Positions 1-7,005 of a DNA stretch of 15,590 bases are shown here, piece after piece (the stretch's first letter is position 1; each line of letters starts with the position of its first letter). The notes under the pieces are model-generated. The model ran no database searches. It saw nothing but the letters and a program-made list of their open reading frames with translations, and was not told where the DNA came from. The position numbers and the translations under genes were made by a program. Origin of the DNA: JBLHGN01 sp047616325 (GTDB lineage: Bacteria > Pseudomonadota > Gammaproteobacteria > Pseudomonadales > Cellvibrionaceae). Location of the stretch: assembly GCA_047616325.1 (NCBI GenBank), contig JBLHGN010000062.1:1-15590 (forward strand). Direction: 5' to 3'.

Positions 1-71
1 CGACTGCGATAGCCCTAACTCAAAATAAGATGGCCCAGATACGTAGAACAAATACGCAGGATCGCTAAACG

Positions 72-1007
72 CTACAGCGCATCGAAAACAAAGGGCATCA
101 CCTCGCGTATGTCGGACGCATTGAGAATACACATCAACAACCTGTCTACACCCAGCGCCACCCCAGAGCATTCGGGCAGGCCCAGGTGTAAGGCCGCTAA
201 AAATTTTTCGTCAATCGCGATGGCCGGCAAACCTAACTCAGCGCGGGCTTGGTTATCGTATTCAAAGCGCTGTCGCTGAATATCGGGGTCGATCAGCTCG
301 CAGTAGCCGTTGGCCAATTCGCAGCCACGCCAGTAGACCTCAAAGCGTCTTGCCACATCGCTCCCATGTTCGTTTTTACCCAGCTTGGCGAGCGCGCATT
401 GGCTGGAGGGATAATCGAAAACGGCGGTAAGCCTATCATTTAAGTGTGGCTCTATAAGATGGGTAAACAGTACGTCCAACCATGTATTTCGCGGTTCATG
501 CGGCCAGGCGACGCCAAGCCCTAACTTCGCTGCTTCGGCTAGCTCGGCGATACTCGCGGTGTGGGGGTTGAGCCCTATATATTGTTCGAATAGTGACTGG
601 TAACTTACTTTGTGCACACCAATGTCTGGGCATACAAACTGAATTAACGCGATAACTTCGTCGATAAGTCTGTGCTCATCAAAACCCGGGCGGTACCACT
701 CCAACATGGTAAATTCCGGGTTGTGTTTGCGCCCGACTTCGTCCTTGCGAAATGCCCTACCCAAACTATAGATGGCGCCGACCCCTTGGGCTAAAAGACG
801 CTTCATGAAAAATTCAGGCGATGTTTGCAGAAAATAATCGCGCCCACCAAAGTTGAGCGCGAGCGATGCCAATTGCGGGTCAGTTACTGTGCTCGCGCCT
901 AGCACCGGCACATCAACCTCTAACACCGCATTCTGGCTAAAAAACTGACGAATTTTTGCGAAAAGCTGGGCCCTATCAACGAGTATTTGCAGGGTTTCGC
1001 CCGACAT
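72..1007 (-). CDS. epmA: EF-P--(R)-beta-lysine ligase EpmA
   Basis: EpmA (also GenX, PoxA, YjeA) is a class II lysyl-tRNA-synthetase paralogue. It activates (R)-beta-lysine with ATP and ligates it to the conserved lysine of elongation factor P instead of to tRNA. The protein has only the catalytic core and no anticodon-binding domain. Class II motif 2 is clear near residues 83-105, with FRKDE followed by the family signature HNPEFTMLEWY. Motif 3 is GVALGVDR close to the C-terminus. Length is about 311 aa, against 325 in E. coli. Two starts are possible: GTG at 1016, or ATG at 1007 giving MSGETLQ. I prefer ATG; neither has a good Shine-Dalgarno sequence, so coupling to efp is likely. It lies directly downstream of efp on the same strand, a gap of 27-36 bp. 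Bases 1-71 beyond its stop show nothing I recognise. Confidence 0.95.
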   Translation of the reverse strand: MSGETLQILVDRAQLFAKIRQFFSQNAVLEVDVPVLGASTVTDPQLASLALNFGGRDYFLQTSPEFFMKRLLAQGVGAIYSLGRAFRKDEVGRKHNPEFTMLEWYRPGFDEHRLIDEVIALIQFVCPDIGVHKVSYQSLFEQYIGLNPHTASIAELAEAAKLGLGVAWPHEPRNTWLDVLFTHLIEPHLNDRLTAVFDYPSSQCALAKLGKNEHGSDVARRFEVYWRGCELANGYCELIDPDIQRQRFEYDNQARAELGLPAIAIDEKFLAALHLGLPECSGVALGVDRLLMCILNASDIREVMPFVFDAL

Positions 1008-1016
1008 TGCATTCAC

Positions 1017-1036
1017 CGCTAAAGCACCATTTAGCG
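1017..1036 (-). repeat. Perfect hairpin between efp and epmA
   Basis: Arms CGCTAAA and TTTAGCG pair perfectly over 7 bp around a 6-nt loop. The hairpin sits in the short efp-epmA gap. Read on the minus strand it ends directly against the GTG at 1016 and 9 nt before the ATG at 1007. No run of T follows, so it is not a classical intrinsic terminator. It could protect the efp mRNA 3' end or limit ribosome access to epmA. Confidence 0.6.
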
Positions 1037-1043
1037 CCAGCGG

Positions 1044-1613
1044 CTACTTGCTAGCGCGTCCAAGATATTCACCTGTGCGCGTATCTACCCGAACAAATTC
1101 GCCTGTAGTTAAGAAAAGTGGCACTTTTACCACTGCACCCGTGGCCAGAATCGCCGGCTTGGTACCGCCTTGAGCCGTATCACCCTTTAAACCAGGGTCG
1201 GTTTCAACTATTTCCAACTCAACATGATTGGGCGGTAAAACAACCAGCGGTGAACCATTGTAAAGGGTGACGATAACAGTGTCTTGCTCTCTCAGCCATT
1301 TGGAATTGTCGCCAATAATATTAGCGTCGGCTTGATACTGTTCAAAGGTGGTGGGCTCCATAAAGTGCCAAAACTCGCCATCGGTATACAGATACTCCAT
1401 GTCGATATCAATAACATCCGCGCCCTCTAGGCTTTCACCCGATTTAAAGGTACGCTCCCACACCCGTCCGGTTTTTAGGTTTTTCATGCGCACGCGGTTA
1501 AACGCCTGCCCCTTGCCCGGCTTAACAAATTCATTCTCGACGATGGAACACGGGTCACCGTCCAACATTACTTTTAATCCACTCTTAAATTCATTGGTAG
1601 AATAGTTGGCCAT
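1044..1613 (-). CDS. efp: Elongation factor P
   Basis: EF-P binds between the P and E sites of the ribosome and promotes peptide-bond formation at polyproline stretches. The protein has 189 aa, the usual length (188 in E. coli), with the KOW-like domain I first and two OB domains after it. The modification loop reads PGKGQ with the acceptor lysine exactly at position 34. This is the lysine type modified by EpmA/EpmB rather than the arginine type rhamnosylated by EarP. The C-terminal OB domain carries the usual GEFVRVDTRTGEYLGRA. The ATG at 1613 follows a GAGG Shine-Dalgarno sequence (1619-1622) with 5-nt spacing. It is first in an efp-epmA operon, and epmB diverges from it. Confidence 0.98.
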   Translation of the reverse strand: MANYSTNEFKSGLKVMLDGDPCSIVENEFVKPGKGQAFNRVRMKNLKTGRVWERTFKSGESLEGADVIDIDMEYLYTDGEFWHFMEPTTFEQYQADANIIGDNSKWLREQDTVIVTLYNGSPLVVLPPNHVELEIVETDPGLKGDTAQGGTKPAILATGAVVKVPLFLTTGEFVRVDTRTGEYLGRASK

Positions 1614-1662
1614 TTTATCCTCGAATTTCTATGAAAATTACTTTGCTTGAAAAAAGGCGCAT
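1614..1662. promoter_or_regulatory. 49-bp divergent efp / epmB control region
   Basis: This AT-rich gap separates the start codons of efp (minus) and epmB (plus). It must hold both ribosome binding sites, GAGG for efp and an AAGG-like stretch before epmB. The two promoters must overlap each other or reach into the opposite coding region. I could not assign convincing -35/-10 pairs on either strand. Confidence 0.4.
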
Positions 1663-2673
1663 ATGATACATCGAACACTCGCAACATGGCAGAGCTTAAG
1701 TTGGCAAGAAGAGCTTTCTCAACTGGTTACCGACCCCAGAGAACTACTCGAACGGCTAGAATTAGACCCCGCCCTACTCGCCAAAGCCGAACTGGCGCAC
1801 AAAGCCTTTCCGTTAAGAGCGACCCAGTCTTATGTGAATCGTATAAAAGTAGGCGACCCAAACGATCCTTTGTTAAAACAAATACTGCCAATCGGGGCTG
1901 AATTCGATGCGCCAAGCGGCTACAGCCACAGCCCGCTGCAAGAGGATAACTTCACTAAAACTAAAGGATTGATACACAAATACCATGGGCGAGTTTTGCT
2001 TGTTGCCGCAAGCCAGTGCGCCATTAATTGCCGCTATTGCTTTCGCAGGCATTTTGACTACCAAGACAACACCCCAAAAAGACAGGAATGGCAAGATGCC
2101 TTTGACTATATTCGTGCCGATCACAGTATTGAAGAAGTTATTTTAAGTGGCGGCGACCCGCTAGCAATATCCGACAAGCAAATCGCATGGTTAATAGAGG
2201 CGCTGGCGAACATTCCCCACGTACAAAGGCTGCGAATTCACACGCGCCTGCCGATAGTCGCTCCGGCCAGAGTGACCGACTCACTGCTAGACGCGGTGCA
2301 TCATCCCAGGCTACAGACGGTGATGGTGGTGCACTGCAATCACCCCCAAGAAATCGACGACGAAGTGCGCACCGGCCTGCTAAAACTGAGAGATTCAAAT
2401 ATCAGCATGCTCAATCAGACCGTTCTTTTAAAAGGCATAAACGACCATATAGATGTACTAACGGCTTTGAGTAAACAACTGTTTAGCTCGGGGGTATTAC
2501 CGTATTATTTACACCTGCTCGACGCAGTAATTGGTGCGGCACATTTTGAGGTAAAGCACAGCGAAGCCGTCTCATTAAGTCAGCAAATGCTGATGTGCCT
2601 GCCAGGATATTTGGTTCCTAAGCTGGTTAGAGAGGTGCCAAACGCCGCCTCAAAAACGCCAATTTACAGTTAG
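1663..2673 (+). CDS. epmB: EF-P beta-lysylation protein EpmB (lysine 2,3-aminomutase type)
   Basis: EpmB (YjeK) is a radical SAM, PLP-dependent aminomutase. It converts (S)-alpha-lysine to (R)-beta-lysine, the substrate EpmA uses on EF-P. The radical SAM cluster motif is CAINCRYC, with Cys119, Cys123 and Cys126 binding the 4Fe-4S cluster. SGGDPL follows as the SAM-contacting GGD motif. A lysine near residue 331, in SKTP at the C-terminus, matches the PLP-binding lysine position of the family. Length is 336 aa (342 in E. coli), so the short form without the C-terminal extension of clostridial KamA. The start ATG at 1663 has a weak AAGG sequence upstream. With efp and epmA alongside, its role in EF-P modification rather than lysine catabolism is well supported. 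Confidence 0.96.
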   Translation: MIHRTLATWQSLSWQEELSQLVTDPRELLERLELDPALLAKAELAHKAFPLRATQSYVNRIKVGDPNDPLLKQILPIGAEFDAPSGYSHSPLQEDNFTKTKGLIHKYHGRVLLVAASQCAINCRYCFRRHFDYQDNTPKRQEWQDAFDYIRADHSIEEVILSGGDPLAISDKQIAWLIEALANIPHVQRLRIHTRLPIVAPARVTDSLLDAVHHPRLQTVMVVHCNHPQEIDDEVRTGLLKLRDSNISMLNQTVLLKGINDHIDVLTALSKQLFSSGVLPYYLHLLDAVIGAAHFEVKHSEAVSLSQQMLMCLPGYLVPKLVREVPNAASKTPIYS

Positions 2674-2861
2674 TTCTGTGCAATTAAGTGAATATTGGAC
2701 AGCTTTTGGCAATTTATAAAGCGTTCAATTGTCGCTAAATCGCATATATGGCAATCTTTGCCCCTATGACACTGGCGCTCATGTAGACTAGCTTAACCTT
2801 TCTCTACTTGGCACCAATAATGATTTCTACCCTCATATCGTCCAAGTAACCTAAACTACAT

Positions 2862-2889
2862 AAAAGGCTATTATTAAAAAGCTATTACA
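2862..2889. repeat. Tandem 14-bp duplication
   Basis: Two adjacent copies, AAAAGGCTATTATT (2862-2875) and AAAAAGCTATTACA (2876-2889), match at 11 of 14 positions. The spacing is exactly head to tail. Confidence 0.6.
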
Positions 2890-2944
2890 ATCAAGTACGC
2901 ACCGAGCAATTTTCGAAATATAAGGGGGATAAGGGCCGTCCACT

Positions 2945-2972
2945 CGGATACAAGCACCCGGATACAAGTACA
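2945..2972. repeat. Second tandem 14-bp duplication
   Basis: Two adjacent copies, CGGATACAAGCACC (2945-2958) and CGGATACAAGTACA (2959-2972), match at 12 of 14 positions. The unit sequence differs from that at 2862-2889 but the period is the same. Confidence 0.65.
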
Positions 2973-2973
2973 G

Positions 2974-3009
2974 ATGAAAAATACCTTAGAAAACACCTTA
3001 GATGAGTGA
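2974..3009 (+). other. Possible 11-codon leader reading frame overlapping the next start
   Basis: ATG at 2974 opens MKNTLENTLDE and closes with TGA at 3007-3009. The ATG at 3002 of the downstream gene lies inside its last codons (ATGAGTGA). The peptide contains a duplicated NTL(E/D) unit, encoded by the repeat ACCTTAGA at 2983-2990 and 2995-3002. No Shine-Dalgarno sequence precedes either ATG. The arrangement would allow translational coupling, but chance is a real alternative for a frame this short. Confidence 0.2.
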
Positions 3010-4738
3010 AGACATAAAACCGAGCCAACTACTCGCTACTATTACGCTACCTCCGCAGGACTTGTCGCGCATGAGTTTTTGCGCACGCAGTAAGCCTGCG
3101 GCACTGCAAAAATGGGTAGACAGCTTGCTTGCCACCCAAATAAACCAAACCAGCGTGCAACTTTACAAAGCCATTCCTGAAATCGCGCGACTCAAGACCG
3201 ACTACCACACACGAATAGAGTTATTGGAAATTGTTCGCACTACCGTTCAAGACAGTATTAGTGGCCTGCAGAAAAGCTTTCTTAACCAGCCCTTAATTAT
3301 GCCCGCTGGCGCTCAAAAAACTGCGCTTATAGCACAGACCTTACAGAAAACCATGGTCGATGGCTACGTCGCAGCAGTGATTCAAATCTCCACATTTGGC
3401 AAAGCCAAAAAGCAAACCATGAATCAGCTGGCACTGGCTCTACACAGAGCGATTTCGGGAATTGGCCTGTTATTTTTTCGCTGCCACCAAATCTACTCGC
3501 AGACTCCGGCCAGCCTTTGGTCAACGCTACACATTCTGTATCAAGTGGCCGAATATTACGATTTGGCCGACCAATCTATTATTGACACGGGCTTAAAAAC
3601 GACACGCAGCTCCAGCATCCAATCGGCCTATATTAGAGTGCTAATGCTGGATACCGCCAGAACCAATCAACTGAGCCAAAATGATATAGACGCCGCATAC
3701 ACCGTGTTCGAACACTGGAGCACCGCAATAAAGATTCACGGGAGCCTCACTGACAACGTTGAGAATTTTTTTGCGGTAAACCTTTTGGGTGCCCAAGGAC
3801 CTGTTTACAAATCAAAAATTGAAAGCAAAAACGTACAGCGAATTATCGAACTAGATTTTTTGCTATTGCTCAGTCAGCTCTCTAAGCAATCGGGCGCATC
3901 AGACGAAGAATTGTCAAGCGGTAACGCTATTAAAGTACCGCGGGACTTCCCTGCCGCACTTCTCACCCACCTACTGGAGACCTGGGGCAATATTGCGCAG
4001 CGTAAGCTGAATCGTCGCGAGGTAAGCAGCGAAGCCGATGTCTGTATTGGTTTGGTAGATTGCCATTACTTTGCCTGTAACGGCCAAGATTTTGATTATT
4101 TCCTGAGTAGCTCTGGTAGCCCAGAGTCTTCCCGTACGGGGAGTTTCTCGCAAGGACTAACCCCGGCGTCCCACCTGAATGCGAGCTACACTAACTTTGG
4201 TAGGCCAACCTTTCGTGTAAGCCTGCAAAACACGAGTGCAGGTGGTTACTGTATATTGTGGAAAGGCACCATTTCGGGCAAGGTAATGGCTGGAGAGCTT
4301 ATTGGCGTGAAAGAACTCGGCAAGAGAACATGGAGTTTTGGCGTGGTACGTTGGGTGCGACAGCTTAAAAATGCCTCCCAATTGGGCATTCAAATTCTCA
4401 CCACCAACGCTAAACCCTATGCAATTGCGCAAACCTATGATGTGGGTGGCTATTCTGAGTTTATGCGCGCATTATTTATACCGCCCGCAAAGAATTGCTT
4501 TGCCTACCCCACCATTTTAACCAGTGCGGCCCCCTTGAAGGAATTTGACAAGGTTCATCTTTTGGATGGTGAACGCAAACGTATGGCCAAACTGGATAGG
4601 GCATCGTTTCAAACTAAAGCGGTGCAACAGTTTAAGTTTCATTCGCTGGAGTCAACTGTCGACGATGCAAGCAACACACATAAAAACACTTCTCAAAATA
4701 ATAAGAGCAAAGATGAATTTAATTCGTCTTGGGATTAG
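3002..4738 (+). CDS. Conserved hypothetical protein with PilZ-like C-terminal region, upstream of fimX
   Basis: I cannot assign an established function. The first 330 or so residues look alpha-helical and soluble, with no signal peptide or membrane segment. A low-complexity Ser/Gly stretch lies near residues 367-390. The region from about 400 to 475 is predicted beta-rich and resembles a PilZ domain. N410-x-S412-x-x-G415 matches the (D/N)xSxxG c-di-GMP motif. FGVVRWVR followed by LGIQIL resembles the later PilZ strands. An RxxxR sequence (R401, R405) is present but lies only 4 residues before N410 instead of the usual 20 or more, so a canonical linker motif seems missing. The gene precedes fimX on the same strand by 100 bp. 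I infer a partner of FimX in c-di-GMP control of type IV pili. The PilZ call is by eye. Confidence 0.7.
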   Translation: MSEDIKPSQLLATITLPPQDLSRMSFCARSKPAALQKWVDSLLATQINQTSVQLYKAIPEIARLKTDYHTRIELLEIVRTTVQDSISGLQKSFLNQPLIMPAGAQKTALIAQTLQKTMVDGYVAAVIQISTFGKAKKQTMNQLALALHRAISGIGLLFFRCHQIYSQTPASLWSTLHILYQVAEYYDLADQSIIDTGLKTTRSSSIQSAYIRVLMLDTARTNQLSQNDIDAAYTVFEHWSTAIKIHGSLTDNVENFFAVNLLGAQGPVYKSKIESKNVQRIIELDFLLLLSQLSKQSGASDEELSSGNAIKVPRDFPAALLTHLLETWGNIAQRKLNRREVSSEADVCIGLVDCHYFACNGQDFDYFLSSSGSPESSRTGSFSQGLTPASHLNASYTNFGRPTFRVSLQNTSAGGYCILWKGTISGKVMAGELIGVKELGKRTWSFGVVRWVRQLKNASQLGIQILTTNAKPYAIAQTYDVGGYSEFMRALFIPPAKNCFAYPTILTSAAPLKEFDKVHLLDGERKRMAKLDRASFQTKAVQQFKFHSLESTVDDASNTHKNTSQNNKSKDEFNSSWD

Positions 4739-4810
4739 AAAGGGCTATAAACGCGCTTGGCGATAGACTAAAATTGCTGCCATAAAACAAATGCTAAGCC
4801 AAATTAACTC

Positions 4811-4822
4811 GTTGTTAACAAC
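4811..4822. promoter_or_regulatory. 12-bp perfect palindrome upstream of fimX
   Basis: GTTGTTAACAAC is a perfect palindrome ending 16 bp before the fimX ATG (4839). It could be an operator or a remnant of a promoter. Its position close to the start would suit repression or control of translation. No known regulator is recognised from the sequence. Confidence 0.35.
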
Positions 4823-4838
4823 TTAATACAGATGCCGA

Positions 4839-6938
4839 ATGACAGGTAATAACAATACAGTACGACTTCTAATCCTCAACGATTCACGATCGGAAGTTGA
4901 GCGACTTATAAGCATGTTGCACAATGCTGGTAGTCCCGTTCGGGCCCAACATGTCGACAGCCCAGAGGCTCTCGAAAAACTACTCCAAGAAAAATCTTGG
5001 GATCTGATGATCGGTGCTGACAATACAAAAAACATTGCCCCTTCAGATGCAATCAAACAAATCAGACGCTTAAATAAAGATGTGCCCTTAGTCCTTCAAA
5101 CTGACAGGCCCGGCACTGTAGCAGTAGTTGAAGGACTCAAGTTTGGCGCGGTAGACGTTGTTACATTGGACGAAGACCAGCACTTACTCTACGTTATTCA
5201 GCGTGAGCTGGCCAATCGCGACGAACGCGAAAAACGACGTGTGTCCGAGCGTAGGTTCTATGAAATAGCACGGCGTAATCAACAGCTTCTCGACAGCTCT
5301 CGCGACGCTATCGCCTTTGTTCAAGACGGCATGTTTTTATATGCAAACGAGTCATTTTCTGAACTGTTAGGTCACGAAACAACCGAAGACCTCGAATGCA
5401 TGCCCGTTATTGACATGGTGGCAAAAAATGATCACGACAAGGTCAAACGCTTTCTTAAAGAGTTTCTTATAAAAGGCAGCGATGTAGATGCGACAGTGCT
5501 AAGCATGTCATCCATGATGATGGATGGCTCTACCAAAGCACTCAATATTGAAGTGCGCAAAGCCAATTATGACGAAGAATCTTGCTTTCAATTTTTAGTT
5601 AAATCTCGCCCGGCAGAAAACGAAGAACTCGAGGCCCAGCTCGAGCAAATTAAAAATCAAGATGTAGCTACTGGCTTATACAATAAAAAATATTTAATAG
5701 GCGTATTAGATGACATTGTCGACGCAGCCATAGCAAAACGGTATGACAGCTCACTCTTTCATATTGGTGTCGACGACTTTATCGAAACCGTGCAAGAAAA
5801 GCTCGGTGTAGCCTCGGCTGACATTGTTATCGGGACCATAGCAACCTATATAAAATCATTGACTTACGATAATGAAACCCTTTGTCGCTTTAGTGAAGAC
5901 GGTTTTTTACTGCTGGCCCCAAAAACAGGGGCGAATAAAGCGCTTGAACGAGCAGAATCCATATGTAAAAAACTGCGTGACTTCGTGGTGGATGTCGACG
6001 GCTCAACACTTCAATTTAATTATTTTGTCGGTATCGCACTGATTACCGAAACCAGTACAAATAGCGAGATTCCCATAGACCACGTTATAAAAGCACTGAA
6101 TTTGGTGCAGCAACTTGCCGAAAAAGACCCGAACATACTGGCCAAAATTTACGAACCAGAAGTAAAAACACCCTCTTCTAAAAAAGATATTTCACTGATG
6201 GTGCAAAATGCACTGAACAGTGGCAAATTTAAATTATTATTTCAACCCATACTCAGCTTGCGCGGTTCCAGTAAAGAACACTATGAAGTGTTGTTGCGCA
6301 TGCTAGGCGACGACGGCGACGAAATTTCACCCAACGACTTTCTAACGACAGCGGCGAAAATTGGTGCCACCACCAAACTCGACCGCTGGGTAATACTGGA
6401 ATCGATAAAAATTCTTTCAAGTCACAGAGAAAAGGGCAACAGCACCCACCTCATTCTGAATTTGAGCCGCGAGTCTATGCTCGACGCTACCCTGCCGCCA
6501 TGGTTGGCCGTTGCATTTAAAGCCGCAAAATTGCCGCCCAGCGCTATTATTTTTCAGTTAAAAGAGATTGATATCAACGACCATTTAAATGTTGCCAATA
6601 CGTTTACCAAGCAGCTAACAGACTTAGGAAGCGAATGCTGCATTAGTCATTTTGGCTGTTCGTTAAATCCTTTTAATGCAATTAAGCACACAACGGTGAG
6701 CTACATAAAAGTTGACGGGTCGTTCACGCAGGACTTACAAAACAATAACGATGAAGAAAATTCGCTCAACGAACTTATTGGGGAGTTACATCAACACGAC
6801 AAAATCACCATCGTGCCCTTTGTGGAGAACGCAAGCATTCTATCTAAACTATGGCAGTCTGGCGTGCACTATATTCAAGGCTTTTACCTGCAGGAACCCG
6901 CCGCGCACCTAAATTACGACTTCGACATGGAAAGCTAG
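4839..6938 (+). CDS. fimX: FimX-like c-di-GMP receptor (REC-PAS-GGDEF-EAL, all apparently inactive)
   Basis: FimX is a polar c-di-GMP receptor required for type IV pilus assembly and twitching motility in Pseudomonas and Xanthomonas. The domain order matches: REC-like (about 8-125), PAS (about 145-260), GGDEF (about 275-440), EAL (about 457-695). Every active site is altered. In REC the phosphoacceptor position in DLMIGA is Ala60. The GGDEF signature is SEDGF (352-356). The EAL signature is EVL (483-485), and the catalytic DDFG is replaced by SHFG (603-606). VPFVEN stands where active enzymes have AEGVE. The QGFYLQEP segment and YIKVDG remain, consistent with binding rather than hydrolysis. 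Length is 699 aa, close to P. aeruginosa FimX. No clear Shine-Dalgarno sequence precedes ATG 4839. It lies 100 bp after the PilZ-like gene on the same strand, and serB is convergent. Confidence 0.88.
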   Translation: MTGNNNTVRLLILNDSRSEVERLISMLHNAGSPVRAQHVDSPEALEKLLQEKSWDLMIGADNTKNIAPSDAIKQIRRLNKDVPLVLQTDRPGTVAVVEGLKFGAVDVVTLDEDQHLLYVIQRELANRDEREKRRVSERRFYEIARRNQQLLDSSRDAIAFVQDGMFLYANESFSELLGHETTEDLECMPVIDMVAKNDHDKVKRFLKEFLIKGSDVDATVLSMSSMMMDGSTKALNIEVRKANYDEESCFQFLVKSRPAENEELEAQLEQIKNQDVATGLYNKKYLIGVLDDIVDAAIAKRYDSSLFHIGVDDFIETVQEKLGVASADIVIGTIATYIKSLTYDNETLCRFSEDGFLLLAPKTGANKALERAESICKKLRDFVVDVDGSTLQFNYFVGIALITETSTNSEIPIDHVIKALNLVQQLAEKDPNILAKIYEPEVKTPSSKKDISLMVQNALNSGKFKLLFQPILSLRGSSKEHYEVLLRMLGDDGDEISPNDFLTTAAKIGATTKLDRWVILESIKILSSHREKGNSTHLILNLSRESMLDATLPPWLAVAFKAAKLPPSAIIFQLKEIDINDHLNVANTFTKQLTDLGSECCISHFGCSLNPFNAIKHTTVSYIKVDGSFTQDLQNNNDEENSLNELIGELHQHDKITIVPFVENASILSKLWQSGVHYIQGFYLQEPAAHLNYDFDMES

Positions 6939-6950
6939 CAAGCAGACCTT

Positions 6951-6988
6951 TATGGCGTAATTCTTTTAGCTCTTGTAGCTCCGCCATA
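6951..6988. terminator. Candidate bidirectional terminator between fimX and serB
   Basis: TATGGCG (6951-6957) and CGCCATA (6982-6988) form a perfect 7-bp stem in the 67-bp gap between the convergent genes. The loop contains two AGCT copies that can pair inside it. There is no strong T run directly after the stem on either strand, though the flanks are T/A-rich. Termination is inferred mainly from position. Confidence 0.4.
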
Positions 6989-7005
6989 CAGATCTGACCA
7001 TTTTA

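Larger units (their letters stand above)
2674..3001. other. 328-bp intergenic region with short tandem duplications
   Basis: No gene longer than a few codons is visible here. From about 2860 to 3002 it holds three imperfect tandem duplications: 14-bp units at 2862-2889, 14-bp units at 2945-2972 and an 8-bp motif repeated every 12 bp at 2983-3002. An AT-rich stretch (2855-2890) and a G-rich run (about 2923-2937) lie between. The promoter for the next two genes presumably lies here, but I could not assign -35/-10 boxes with confidence. Confidence 0.6.

Noticed and set aside
2696..2710. GG-N10-GC pattern resembling a sigma-54 promoter after epmB
   Set aside because: Only the GG and GC core matches; the flanking consensus is poor and the next gene starts about 290 bp away.
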